Assembly: GCF_002086275.1 (NCBI RefSeq)
Contig: NZ_MVHT01000028.1
Location: 1-64,000 of the forward strand
Direction: 5' to 3'
Length of the DNA: 64,000 nucleotides
Source: Mycobacterium intermedium
GTDB taxonomy: Bacteria; Actinomycetota; Actinomycetes; Mycobacteriales; Mycobacteriaceae
The notes beneath the pieces are model-generated. The model ran no database searches and was not told the DNA's origin. It saw nothing but the letters and a program-made list of their open reading frames with translations. Positions within the stretch are counted from its first letter, which is position 1. Each line of letters begins with the position of its first letter. Positions 12,318 through 25,610 of this stretch are shown piece by piece. A program made the translations under genes and the position numbers.

Positions 12318-12941
12318 ATGCCCAATACAAACCCGGTGTCCGCATGGAAAGCACTCAGAGAGGGTAACGAGCGATTTGTCGCCGGCCAGCCTCTCCACCC
12401 AAGCCAGAGCGTCGATCACCGGAGCAGCTTGGCCGCCGGACAGAAGCCGACCGCGGTGATCTTCGGCTGTTCTGACAGCCGAGTCGCCGCCGAGTTGATC
12501 TTCGATCAGGGGCTCGGCGACGTGTTTGTCGTGCGCACCGCCGGACAAGCCATCGACACTGCGGTGCTGGGCTCGATCGAGTACGCGGTGACCCAGTTGA
12601 ACGTCCCGCTGGTCGTGGTGCTCGGTCACAACAACTGCGGCGCCGTCAAGGCCACCGTGAGCGCGCTCGACGAAGGCGCCATACCGGGCGGCTTCGTGCG
12701 TGACGTGGTGGAACGCGTGGTGCCGTCGATCTTGGCGGGCCGGCGGGACGGCCTGACCCGTGTCGACGAGTTCGAGGACAGGCACGTGAGCGAAACCCTG
12801 GCGCAGCTGGCCTCGCGTTCCTCGTCCATTGCGGAACGGGTGAGCGAAGGCGCGCTGGCCCTGGTCGGTGTCACGTACCAGCTCGCCGAGGGGAAGGCGA
12901 AGCTGGTCGACCACGTCGGTGACATCGGCGAAGAGAGTTAG
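12318..12941 (+). CDS. canB: Beta-class carbonic anhydrase (Rv3588c-like)
   Basis: The enzyme interconverts carbon dioxide and bicarbonate. It has 207 residues with zinc ligands in GCSDSR (Cys and the Asp-Arg dyad) and GHNNCG (His and Cys). The second motif has Asn-Asn where I remember Asp-Ser in M. tuberculosis. An in-frame ATG at 12309 is nine bases upstream, but MPNTNP matches the family start. It is divergent from mutY with only 30 bases between. Confidence 0.93.
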   Translation: MPNTNPVSAWKALREGNERFVAGQPLHPSQSVDHRSSLAAGQKPTAVIFGCSDSRVAAELIFDQGLGDVFVVRTAGQAIDTAVLGSIEYAVTQLNVPLVVVLGHNNCGAVKATVSALDEGAIPGGFVRDVVERVVPSILAGRRDGLTRVDEFEDRHVSETLAQLASRSSSIAERVSEGALALVGVTYQLAEGKAKLVDHVGDIGEES

Positions 12942-13041
12942 CGGCCCTTTACCTGCCCCCTACCCGCCGGTGGTCAGCAAAGCTAGCGACACGCCGAGAG
13001 AGGTCAGCCGAATCCGTGTGACCTGGGCTTATCGTGGCACT

Positions 13042-13842
13042 GTGCTGGATCTAGAACCACGTGGCCCGCTACCTTCGGAGATTTATTGGCGGCGAAGGGG
13101 CCTAGCCCTGGGCATCGCGGTGGTCGTGATCGGTATCGCTGTCGCCATCGTCATCGCCTTCGTCAGCAACAGCAGCGCCGGGGCCAAGCCCGCCAACGCC
13201 GAAAAGCCAGGCACCGCTCAGGGGGCCGCGAACGCACCGCAGGCGCCGCCGCCGGGCCAACCGGCCGGACAGCCCGAGGGGAACACTCCTGGCGCGCCGC
13301 CGCCGGTGGCCAACCCGGAGTCGGCCACGCCGACTGCGGCAGTCCAGCCGCCGCCGGTGCTCAAAGAGGGCGACGACTGCCCCGATTCCACGCTGGCCGT
13401 CAAAGGGCTGACCAACCAGCCCCAGTACTACATCGGTGACCAGCCGAAATTCACCATGGTCGTGACCAACATCGGGCTGGTGTCCTGCAAGCGCGACGTC
13501 GGCGCCGCGGTGCTGGCCGCCTACGTCTACTCGCTGGACAACAAGCGGCTGTGGTCCAACCTGGACTGCGCGCCCTCCAACGAAACGTTGGTGAAGACGT
13601 TCACCCCGGGCGAGCAGGTGACCACGGCGGTGACTTGGACCGGGATGGGCTCCGCGCCGCATTGCCCCTTGCCGCGGCCGGCCATCGGCCCAGGCACCTA
13701 CAACCTGGTCGTCCAACTGGGCAATCTGCGGTCACAGCCGTTGCCGTTCGTGCTGAACCAGCCGCCGCAGCCCCCGGGGCCCGTCCCCAACCCGGGTCCG
13801 GGGCAGGCGCCGGCCGAGTCGCCGCCGATTCAAGGCGGTTAA
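13042..13842 (+). CDS. Membrane-anchored exported protein (Rv3587c-like)
   Basis: A 266-residue protein. A short cytoplasmic N-terminus is followed by one transmembrane helix (about residues 20-45), a Pro/Ala/Gly-rich linker, and a conserved extracytoplasmic domain containing Cys residues (DDCPDSTLAVKG, GLVSCKRDVG, NLDCAPSN, APHCPLP). The tail is again Pro-rich. Function is unknown; the domain looks like an immunoglobulin-like or copper-chaperone-like sandwich, but that is a guess. The GTG at 13042 gives the remembered family length, although the frame is open to 12868. Confidence 0.85.
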   Translation: MLDLEPRGPLPSEIYWRRRGLALGIAVVVIGIAVAIVIAFVSNSSAGAKPANAEKPGTAQGAANAPQAPPPGQPAGQPEGNTPGAPPPVANPESATPTAAVQPPPVLKEGDDCPDSTLAVKGLTNQPQYYIGDQPKFTMVVTNIGLVSCKRDVGAAVLAAYVYSLDNKRLWSNLDCAPSNETLVKTFTPGEQVTTAVTWTGMGSAPHCPLPRPAIGPGTYNLVVQLGNLRSQPLPFVLNQPPQPPGPVPNPGPGQAPAESPPIQGG

Positions 13843-13867
13843 CCCCGGCGTCGACGCCCGCCGTCGG

Positions 13868-16413
<2,546 letters not shown>

Positions 16414-16479
16414 GTCGCGACCGTATCGGTCGGGTGTGACAACCGACCGATACGAATGGCTAGCAATGAGCCAGGGGTG

Positions 16480-17016
16480 CTACCCCTCGCTGGGCTTCTT
16501 GATGGGAGCCGAGATCGGGACGTCAAAGGTCGCCGGGCCGGCCTTTTCAAAGTTGAAGGTGAACTTGTAGTTGATGCCGTTGGTGATGGGCTGCTTCAAC
16601 TGGAGGGTGGCCCGGGCGGCGCTGTTGCCATCGGTGGGTCCCGGCCCGACCCGCTGGCCCTCCGGTACACCGAGGAATAGCAGGCGGCTCGGCAGCACGC
16701 GGGTGTCGCCGCTGAGGGTCACCTTGCCGACCTCGGTGTCGATGCTGACCAACTTGTCCGGCTGATCCGGCGATTGGTTGACCACCACCGCAACCAGGTC
16801 GACGGATTGACCCGGCTGAAGGAAGTCTTTCTTATTCTGTTCGGCCTGGATCCGGACGTCGCGCAGCGCCACGTTGCCCACGCTGAACCTGGAGCCGTTG
16901 ACCGCAGGTTCTTGCGCCGCGGTCTGAGAGATCTGCCCGGCGCCGCAACCGCTGAGCAGTGTGGCGAAGACAGCGGCCAGTCCAACCACCGCGGCGCGAA
17001 TCTTGAAGCGGTTCAC
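16480..17016 (-). CDS. lpqE: Lipoprotein LpqE
   Basis: A 178-residue lipoprotein. The signal peptide ends in LLSGC (Cys24), and the rest is an all-beta exported domain without a recognised catalytic motif. The position next to radA and divergent from carD agrees with LpqE of M. tuberculosis. A role in copper or envelope homeostasis has been suggested for related proteins, but nothing in the sequence proves it. Confidence 0.88.
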   Translation of the reverse strand: MNRFKIRAAVVGLAAVFATLLSGCGAGQISQTAAQEPAVNGSRFSVGNVALRDVRIQAEQNKKDFLQPGQSVDLVAVVVNQSPDQPDKLVSIDTEVGKVTLSGDTRVLPSRLLFLGVPEGQRVGPGPTDGNSAARATLQLKQPITNGINYKFTFNFEKAGPATFDVPISAPIKKPSEG

Positions 17017-18573
<1,557 letters not shown>

Positions 18574-18577
<4 letters not shown>

Positions 18578-19053
18578 ACGGCCTGCCGCGAGTCGGCGTG
18601 GGCACCGATGTCCACCCCATCGAACCCGGGCGTCCCTGCTGGCTGGTGGGGTTGCTGTTTCCCAGTGCCGACGGTTGTGCCGGCCACTCCGATGGCGACG
18701 TGGCGGTACATGCGCTGTGTGATGCCGTGCTGTCCGCAGCGGGGCTGGGCGACATCGGTGACGTGTTCGGTGTCGACGACCCCCGATGGGAGGGCGTCAC
18801 CGGGGCCACGATGCTGCGGCATGTCCTCGAGCTGGTCACGGGGCATGGCTACCGGGTTGGAAATGCCGCCGTGCAGGTGATCGGTAACCGACCGAAGATC
18901 GGTTGGCGACGCTACGAGGCGCAGGCGGTGTTGTCGCGCCTCCTCAACGCGCCCGTCTCGGTGTCCGCCACCACTACCGACGGACTCGGTCTGACCGGCC
19001 GCGGCGAAGGCCTGGCCGCGATCGCAACGGCACTGATCGTGCCCACCCGCTAG
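18574..19053 (+). CDS. ispF: 2-C-methyl-D-erythritol 2,4-cyclodiphosphate synthase IspF
   Basis: IspF cyclises CDP-ME 2-phosphate to MEcPP, the step after IspD and IspE. It has 159 residues. The metal-binding Asp12 and His14 lie in GTDVHP, a further His is in [12 protein letters not shown], and the substrate loop TTTDGLG is near the C-terminus. The start overlaps the ispD stop by four bases, which fits coupled translation of the two MEP-pathway enzymes. Confidence 0.97.
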
Positions 19054-19109
19054 CTCCGCGGCGTTCGCGGTCGCGGGGGTCGGCAAGTGGCCAGGTAAGC
19101 TGGCACGTC

Positions 19110-20516
19110 GTGACCGAGAAGGCCCGCTTGCGGCTGCATGACACGGCGACCGGCGCCGTGCGTGACTTCGTGCCGCTGCGCGCCGGGCACGTCTCCATCT
19201 ATCAGTGCGGTGCAACCCCCCAGGGATTGCCGCATATCGGGCACGTCCGCAGCGGAGTGGCCTTCGACATCCTGCGGCGCTGGTTGATCGCGCGGGGCTA
19301 CGACGTCGCGTTCATCCGCAACGTCACCGACATCGACGACAAGATTCTGAACAAGGCCGCCGCCGCGGGCCGCCCGTGGTGGGAATGGGCGGCCACCCAT
19401 GAGCGCGCCTTTACCGCGGCCTACGACGCGCTGGATGTGTTGCCGCCGTCGGCGGAGCCCAGGGCCACCGGCCACATCACCCAGATGATCGAATTAATGG
19501 AACGGCTGATCGAAACTGGTCACGCCTACGCCGCCGATGGTGACGTCTACTTCGACGTGCTCAGCTACCCGGAGTACGGGCAGCTGTCCGGGCATCGGAT
19601 CGACGACGTGCACCAGGGCGAGGGCGTGGCCACCGGCAAGCGGGACCAGCGCGACTTCACCCTTTGGAAGGGCGAGAAGCCAGGCGAACCGTCGTGGCCG
19701 TCGCCGTGGGGCCGTGGGCGTCCCGGCTGGCACATCGAATGCTCGGCGATGGCTCGTACCTATCTCGGACCCGAATTCGACATCCACTGCGGCGGAATGG
19801 ACTTGATCTTCCCGCACCACGAGAACGAGATCGCCCAGAGCCGCGCCGCCGGCGACGGGTTCGCCCGCCTCTGGCTGCACAACGGCTGGGTGACGATGGG
19901 TGGGGAAAAGATGAGTAAATCGCTGGGGAATGTGGTCGCCATCCCGGCGATGCTGCAGCGGGTGCGGCCCGCCGAGCTGCGCTACTACCTGGGTAGCGCA
20001 CACTACCGGTCGATGCTGGAGTTCACCGAGGTAGCGCTGCAGGACGCGGTGAAGGCCTATGTCGGCATCGAGGAATTTCTGCATCGAGTTCGCCACCGAG
20101 TGGGTGCCATCCTGCCCGGCGAATGGACCCCGCGCTTTGCCGACGCACTCGATGACGACCTGTCGGTTCCCGTCGCCCTGGCCGAGATCCATCACACTCG
20201 CGCCGAAGGAAACCGCGCCCTCGACGCCGGCGACCACGAAGGCGCCCTGCGCAGTGCGAGCGCGATCCGGGCGATGATGGGCATCCTGGGTTGCGACCCG
20301 CTCGACGAGCGCTGGGAGACCCGCGACGAGACGTCGGCCGCGCTTAGAGCCGTCGACGTGTTGGTGCAGTCCGAAATCGAGAAGCGGGAAAAGGCGCGCG
20401 AACAACGCAATTGGGCGCTGGCCGACGAAATCCGCTGCCGGCTCAAAAAGGCCGGGATCGAGGTCACCGACACCGCGGACGGGCCGCAGTGGACGCTGGG
20501 TGGTGACGGCAAGTAG
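19110..20516 (+). CDS. cysS: Cysteinyl-tRNA synthetase CysS
   Basis: CysS charges tRNA-Cys. The protein has 468 residues. The class I signature is PHIGH (41-45), KMSKS is at residues 267-271, and the zinc site uses Cys33 (YQCGATPQG), a Cys in HIECSAMA and the His pair of FPHHENE. The frame is open well upstream, but the GTG at 19110 matches the homologous N-terminus. It follows ispF after 56 bases and abuts the methyltransferase gene (stop TAG, then ATG). Confidence 0.96.
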   Translation: MTEKARLRLHDTATGAVRDFVPLRAGHVSIYQCGATPQGLPHIGHVRSGVAFDILRRWLIARGYDVAFIRNVTDIDDKILNKAAAAGRPWWEWAATHERAFTAAYDALDVLPPSAEPRATGHITQMIELMERLIETGHAYAADGDVYFDVLSYPEYGQLSGHRIDDVHQGEGVATGKRDQRDFTLWKGEKPGEPSWPSPWGRGRPGWHIECSAMARTYLGPEFDIHCGGMDLIFPHHENEIAQSRAAGDGFARLWLHNGWVTMGGEKMSKSLGNVVAIPAMLQRVRPAELRYYLGSAHYRSMLEFTEVALQDAVKAYVGIEEFLHRVRHRVGAILPGEWTPRFADALDDDLSVPVALAEIHHTRAEGNRALDAGDHEGALRSASAIRAMMGILGCDPLDERWETRDETSAALRAVDVLVQSEIEKREKAREQRNWALADEIRCRLKKAGIEVTDTADGPQWTLGGDGK

Positions 20517-21458
20517 ATGGCCGGAAATTCGCGGCGCCGGGGGGCGATACGCAAAGCCGGTACCAAGAAGGGGCCCACCGTAGGCTCTGGCGGCCAGCGT
20601 CGTCGGGCCCTGGAAGGGCGTGGCCCCACTCCGCCGGCGCACATGCGCCCCAACCATCCCGCCGCCAAGCGCGCCCGCGCCGCCGCCGCGCAGCAGGCGC
20701 GCCGTCCGGCCAAGCGGGTCGAGGAAGCGGAAACGGTGTTGGGCCGCAACCCGGTGCTGGAATGTCTGCGCGCCGGGGTGCCCGCGACCGCCTTGTACGT
20801 CGCGTTGGGCGTCGAGGCCGACGAACGGCTGACCGAATCCGTCTCCCGGGCAGCCGATTTGGGGATATCGATCCTCGAGGTGCCGCGTAGTGACCTGGAC
20901 CGGATGAGTGCCAACGGCCTGCATCAGGGCATCGCACTGCAGGTGCCGCCGTACAACTACACCCACCCGGACGACCTGCTGGCGGCTGCACTCGACGTAC
21001 CGCCGGCGTTGTTGGTCGCCTTGGACAACATCTCCGATCCCCGCAACCTCGGCGCGATCGTGCGGTCGGTAGCGGCCTTCGGCGGGCACGGTGTCGTGAT
21101 TCCGCAGCGGCGTTCGGCCTCGGTGACGGCGGTCGCGTGGCGCACCAGTGCCGGCGCCGCGGCGCGTGTCCCGGTAGCGCGGGCGACCAATCTGACCAGG
21201 ACACTGAAGGATTGGGCCGATCGCGGGCTGCGGGTCGTGGGTTTGGATGCCGGCGGCGACACCGCGCTGGACGACCTGGACGGCACCGATCCTCTGGTGG
21301 TGGTCGTCGGTTCGGAAGGCAAGGGACTGTCGCGATTGGTGCGACAGAACTGTGACCAGGTGGTGTCGATTCCTATGGCGGGCCAGATGGAATCGCTGAA
21401 CGCGTCCGTGGCCGCCGGGGTGGTGCTGGCCGAAATCGCCCGCCAGCGCAGGCGTTGA
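20517..21458 (+). CDS. rlmB: SpoU-family 23S rRNA 2'-O-methyltransferase (RlmB type)
   Basis: A 313-residue TrmH/RlmB-type methyltransferase. The first 70 residues are a basic, disordered tail. A substrate-binding domain ([10 protein letters not shown]) follows, and then the SPOUT knot with motif 1 [15 protein letters not shown], motif 2 [11 protein letters not shown] and motif 3 [15 protein letters not shown]. The exact target nucleotide is inferred from the family. Its ATG follows the cysS stop without a gap. It is annotated in M. tuberculosis as Rv3579c. Confidence 0.93.
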   Translation: MAGNSRRRGAIRKAGTKKGPTVGSGGQRRRALEGRGPTPPAHMRPNHPAAKRARAAAAQQARRPAKRVEEAETVLGRNPVLECLRAGVPATALYVALGVEADERLTESVSRAADLGISILEVPRSDLDRMSANGLHQGIALQVPPYNYTHPDDLLAAALDVPPALLVALDNISDPRNLGAIVRSVAAFGGHGVVIPQRRSASVTAVAWRTSAGAAARVPVARATNLTRTLKDWADRGLRVVGLDAGGDTALDDLDGTDPLVVVVGSEGKGLSRLVRQNCDQVVSIPMAGQMESLNASVAAGVVLAEIARQRRR

Positions 21459-21510
21459 CCGGCCGAAGAGAATGACCTGCCGCGGCGCCGACCAAAGTTA
21501 TAGTCGCTGA

Positions 21511-24126
21511 GTGATCGGTGCCGAGCCGTTGACCGGGCGCGATACCGAATTGGCCGTCATTCGCCGGGCCATCGGTGGCACCCGGTCCGGCGTAGTCATC
21601 GCCGGTACAGCCGGGGTGGGCAAGACCTGGTTGGCTCGTGAGGCGTTGCGCCGCGCCACAGTCGCGGGTGAGTGCACGAATTGGATCGTCGGCACCGAAT
21701 CGGCGCGGGCACTTCCGCTGGGCGCCTTCATCGGCGTGTTGGGCGAGGCGCTCTCGGACCCGCTGACCAACGTGCGCCGCGTGATCAATTCGTTTGTCGC
21801 ACAACAGCGTCGGCGTCGCGTCGTGATTGGGATCGATGACGCACATTTGCTGGACGGGTTGTCCGCGCTGGTCGTGCATCAGTTGGCCCAGTCGGCCGGG
21901 GTGCGGTTGGTGGTCACGTTGCGCGCGGGCGGCGAGGAACCCGATGCCGTGGCAGCGCTGTGGAAGGACGGCTTGCTGACCCGTCTCGATCTGGAATCGT
22001 TGTCGGCCTCGGCAACACACACGATGATCGAAGGCATCGTGGGCGGTCCGGTCGACGCTCGCAGCGTTGCTCGCTTCCGGAAGTTGACCGGTGGCAACGC
22101 GCTGTTTCTGCGGCAGCTGGTGACCGATCAGGTCGCTGCTGGACGGATGCGGCAACTCGCCGGCGTATGGATGTGGGATGGCGACGTTGCCGTATCACCG
22201 AGCCTGTCCGACACGGTTGGACGCCAGATGGGTCAGCTCAGCCCGCGGCGCGCGCTGGTGGTCGACACGCTCTCGCAGTGCGAGCCGCTGTCCGTTGATG
22301 TGTTGTGCGATCTGGCATCCCGCGACGACGTCGAGGCTGCCGAGAGCATGGGTTTGATCAATGTCGAACGCACCAACGGTGGCTTGATGGCACGGCTGGC
22401 GCACCCGCTGTTCGGCGAACTCCGCCGTGCGGGCGCCGGTGAGATGTACCTGTCGGCGATTCGCGGCCGGTTGGCGAGTCGGCTCGCCGACGACACTGAC
22501 GCGGACCTGCAGACTACCGTGCGCCGGGCACTGCTGACGCTTGAGTCGAACCTCGAACCTGATCCCGAGTTGTTTCTGACGTCCGCCCGGCATGCCATGA
22601 CGCTGTTGGACCTGGATTTGGCCGATCGCTTCGCCACGGCGGCCGCGCGTGCCGGGGCGTCCGGCGCGGACGGTGTTCGCGCGATGAACCTGGTGCTGCT
22701 GGGGCGCGGCGAACAGGCCGAGGCGGCGCTGCGCGAGTTGACCGACCACCCTGACGGCCATCACTGGGCGACGGTGCGGGCGGCCAACCTGGTGTGGATG
22801 CTCGGCAGACCTGCCGATGCGTCTTCGATTCTCGACGGTCTGCGCGCGCTGCCTGAGACCGCGGCACAGACGGCCGAGCGCCTGGCGGTCGAGGCATGCG
22901 TGGACGCGGTGTCGGCGCGGTGCCAGACGGCGGCCGAAAAGGCAAGGAACGCTTTGGCTTCCGAAGCCTTGCCGGATTTTCACGCAATGATGGCAGCGCT
23001 CGCATTCATCATGGCCATGGGCGCACTCGGCGATGTCAGTGACCTCAGCGCCGTCGCAGCGCAGGCCTTGAAACGCGCGACCACCTCGTTTCAGGCCTCC
23101 CACATGAGGTTCTGGTTCGGCGCCGTATACGGACGCGCCTGCCGACTCACCGGACGGATCGACGAATTCGTCAGTACCGCTGAACAATTGGCTGGGTCGG
23201 CACGCGACGTTCCCGGTCTGGCCTATGCGAATCTGGCTCTGCTGTTGGGCAACGCCTGCCTCGTTCGCGGCCATGTTGCCGAGGCGGCGCGACTCGTCCA
23301 TGAGGCGTTGGCCGGTGTCCAAATACATTCCATCACAACGGGGTTGAGACCGGCGAGTTACTTCGCGTTGGCCGAGGCGCACGCCAAGCTCGGACAGCCG
23401 GACCAAGCCGGCGATGCGGTGACCGCGGCCCGGTCATGCGTGCCGCCGGACTTCCTGTTCATGCAGACCGCGCTTTCGCTGGCCGACGGTTGGGCGATGG
23501 CGGCGGGCGGCCGCTTGACCGACGCCGTGGCGATCGTCCTCGAGGCGGCACGAGTCGCCCGAGACCGCGGCCAACCCGCCCACGAGTTGGCCTGTATCCA
23601 GGCCGCCGCTCAGTGGGGAGACTCCTCGCAGGCGGCCAGGGCGCACGAGTTGGCGGAGGCACTGTCGCTGCCGTTGGCCGCCGCGGTGGCCGCGCACGCG
23701 CAGGCTCTACGTGATCGAGACGGCGAGGGGCTGCTGACGGCGTCGGCGGAGTACCGCCGGATCGGTGATCGGGCGGCGGCCGCGGACGCGGCGGCCCACG
23801 CCGCTATCGCGTTCAACGAAGGGCAGCAACGCAAGCGCGGCCTGTACGCGGCCGCGATTGCCAGCGAGCTGGCAAATGAGTGTGGCGGTTTGTGTACGCC
23901 AGCGCTGCGGACCCCGGCCGGCCTGAAGCTGTCGGGTCGTCAGCGCAACGTCGTCGAGCTCGTCGCTGCCGGTCTGTCCAACCGGGAGATCGCCGAAAAG
24001 CTGGTGATGTCGGTGCGCACCGTGGAGGGTCACGTTTATCGCGCCTGCCAGCGGGTCGGGGCCCAGTCGCGCGAAGAGCTGGCCTCGATCGTCCGATCCG
24101 GGCCAGGCGGCCGGCCCAGCCGATGA
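21511..24126 (+). CDS. Large ATP-binding LuxR-family transcriptional regulator
   Basis: An 871-residue regulator of the LAL/STAND type. An N-terminal AAA domain has Walker A GTAGVGKT (32-39) and a Walker B-like VVIGIDDAH near residue 115. The middle, about 300-790, is helical and TPR-like. A C-terminal LuxR helix-turn-helix (LSNREIAEKLVMSVRTVEGH) lies at about 820-850. Such proteins activate neighbouring catabolic or biosynthetic genes after binding a ligand, which is unknown here. The P450 gene follows 77 bases later in the same direction and is the obvious candidate target. I do not recall this pair at this site in M. tuberculosis. Confidence 0.9.
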   Translation: MIGAEPLTGRDTELAVIRRAIGGTRSGVVIAGTAGVGKTWLAREALRRATVAGECTNWIVGTESARALPLGAFIGVLGEALSDPLTNVRRVINSFVAQQRRRRVVIGIDDAHLLDGLSALVVHQLAQSAGVRLVVTLRAGGEEPDAVAALWKDGLLTRLDLESLSASATHTMIEGIVGGPVDARSVARFRKLTGGNALFLRQLVTDQVAAGRMRQLAGVWMWDGDVAVSPSLSDTVGRQMGQLSPRRALVVDTLSQCEPLSVDVLCDLASRDDVEAAESMGLINVERTNGGLMARLAHPLFGELRRAGAGEMYLSAIRGRLASRLADDTDADLQTTVRRALLTLESNLEPDPELFLTSARHAMTLLDLDLADRFATAAARAGASGADGVRAMNLVLLGRGEQAEAALRELTDHPDGHHWATVRAANLVWMLGRPADASSILDGLRALPETAAQTAERLAVEACVDAVSARCQTAAEKARNALASEALPDFHAMMAALAFIMAMGALGDVSDLSAVAAQALKRATTSFQASHMRFWFGAVYGRACRLTGRIDEFVSTAEQLAGSARDVPGLAYANLALLLGNACLVRGHVAEAARLVHEALAGVQIHSITTGLRPASYFALAEAHAKLGQPDQAGDAVTAARSCVPPDFLFMQTALSLADGWAMAAGGRLTDAVAIVLEAARVARDRGQPAHELACIQAAAQWGDSSQAARAHELAEALSLPLAAAVAAHAQALRDRDGEGLLTASAEYRRIGDRAAAADAAAHAAIAFNEGQQRKRGLYAAAIASELANECGGLCTPALRTPAGLKLSGRQRNVVELVAAGLSNREIAEKLVMSVRTVEGHVYRACQRVGAQSREELASIVRSGPGGRPSR

Positions 24127-24131
24127 ATTAG

Positions 24132-24143
24132 GTAGTCGACTAC
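24132..24143. promoter_or_regulatory. Palindrome between the LuxR regulator and P450 genes
   Basis: GTAGTCGACTAC is a perfect 12-base palindrome six bases after the regulator stop and about 60 bases before the P450 ATG. It is well placed for an operator or activator site of the P450 promoter. No protein has been tied to it. Confidence 0.35.
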
Positions 24144-24203
24144 TCAAGCGCTCTGCGTATATCGGCCATACCGTGCCTCCAACGAACCGACGAAGGAGTT
24201 GGC

Positions 24204-25574
24204 ATGGTCGAGACCCTGGAGAAAGCCGAAGTCAGCACGCTCCCGCTGGCACCGAAGAATCCGCTCCCCTATCGGCAGCAACTTAAAGCGGTGCGGTCAT
24301 TCATCGGCGGCTTTGAGGCACTGGCGAAGTCCGGTGGCCCGGTCACCAGGATCGTGCTCGGGCCGAAATGGCTGCTGCCCAACATTGTGCTGATCGCCGG
24401 CCCGCAGGGCGCGCGGGATCTGTTGGGGCGCAACGATGAAGTGGCCGACCGGGGCCGAGCCCGCACCATGGTGGAAATGCGCGCGTTGATGGGCGGCAAC
24501 CTGCTGGACCTGCCGCACGAGCGGTGGCTGCCGCGGCGACGCACGCTGCAGCCCATGTTCACCAAGCGCAAGGTGCACGACTACGCCGAGCACATGTCCG
24601 GCGCGGCACAAGGGATCGCCGACAGCTGGGCGAATGGCGCCGTCGTCGACCTGGACAAAGAATGCCGCAAGCTGACGTTGCGCACGCTGGGCCGCTCGGT
24701 GCTGGGCTTGGACCTCGATGAGCGCGCCGACGAAGTCGGAGAGGCACTGCACGTGTCCCTCGCGTACGTGTCGGACCGCGGGGCGCGCCCGATAAATCTG
24801 CCGCGCTGGCTACCAACAAGAGGCCAGCGGGCCGCCCGCGCGGCCAACGAGACGTTGCACCGGGTGGCCGCCGAAATACTGCACGAGGTGCGCACCGATC
24901 CCGACCGTGATGCCCCGCTGGTGCGCGCGCTGATCGAGGCGATCGATCCCGAGACGGGACGCTCGTTGGCTGACGACGAAATCTGTCATGAGTTGGTGCT
25001 GTTCATGCTCGCCGGCCATGACACCACCTCGACCACGCTGGCCTACTCGCTGTGGTCGTTGGGTCACCACCAAGGCATCCAGGAGCGGGTGCGTGCCGAG
25101 GTGGCGGCACTGGGCGACCGGGCGCTGACGCCGGACGACGTGGCCGAACTGGGTTTCACGGTCCGGGTGTTACACGAGGCGCTCCGGCTCTGTCCGCCTG
25201 GGCCGGGAACCATGCGCACCCCCACCCGCGACATCGAGGTCGACGGCTGCCGGGTGGAAGCCGGAACCATCGCCTTTGTGAGTTTCTATGCCCTGCACCG
25301 CGATCCGGCGTTGTGGGAGAGCCCGCTGCGGTTCGACCCGGACCGTTTTATCCCGGAACGGTCCAAAGGTCGCAGCCGTTGGCAGTACCTGCCGTTCGGT
25401 GGCGGGCCGCGCTCCTGCGTCGGCGATCACTTCGCCATGTTGGCGGCCACCCTCGCCCTGGCCACCATCGTGCGGGCCGTCAAAGTCGAGTCGGTTGACG
25501 ACGATTTCCCGCTGGTGACGCCCATGACCGCGGTCGCTGCGACCCCCATCCGCGCAAGAATTCGATCACGGTAG
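24204..25574 (+). CDS. Cytochrome P450
   Basis: A 456-residue P450 monooxygenase. The I-helix oxygen-activation motif AGHDTTS is near residues 270-276, the K-helix ExxR is in EALR near 327, and the haem-ligand Cys405 is in FGGGPRSCVG. No signal peptide or membrane anchor is visible. The family within the CYP nomenclature and the substrate cannot be told by eye; the overall look is closer to the CYP137/138/139-type mycobacterial enzymes than to CYP125. No ferredoxin gene is next to it. The ribosome-binding site AAGGAG precedes the ATG. Confidence 0.95.
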   Translation: MVETLEKAEVSTLPLAPKNPLPYRQQLKAVRSFIGGFEALAKSGGPVTRIVLGPKWLLPNIVLIAGPQGARDLLGRNDEVADRGRARTMVEMRALMGGNLLDLPHERWLPRRRTLQPMFTKRKVHDYAEHMSGAAQGIADSWANGAVVDLDKECRKLTLRTLGRSVLGLDLDERADEVGEALHVSLAYVSDRGARPINLPRWLPTRGQRAARAANETLHRVAAEILHEVRTDPDRDAPLVRALIEAIDPETGRSLADDEICHELVLFMLAGHDTTSTTLAYSLWSLGHHQGIQERVRAEVAALGDRALTPDDVAELGFTVRVLHEALRLCPPGPGTMRTPTRDIEVDGCRVEAGTIAFVSFYALHRDPALWESPLRFDPDRFIPERSKGRSRWQYLPFGGGPRSCVGDHFAMLAATLALATIVRAVKVESVDDDFPLVTPMTAVAATPIRARIRSR

Positions 25575-25582
25575 CCCACGGG

Positions 25583-25610
25583 TGAGCGATCGCCACGACG
25601 TGATCGCTCA
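25583..25610. terminator. Stem-loop between convergent P450 and arsB2 genes
   Basis: A 9-bp perfect stem (25583-25591 with 25602-25610) with a 10-base loop begins eight bases after the P450 stop and includes the arsB2 stop codon. It has no T tract. Its place between convergent genes suggests a two-way terminator. Confidence 0.55.
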
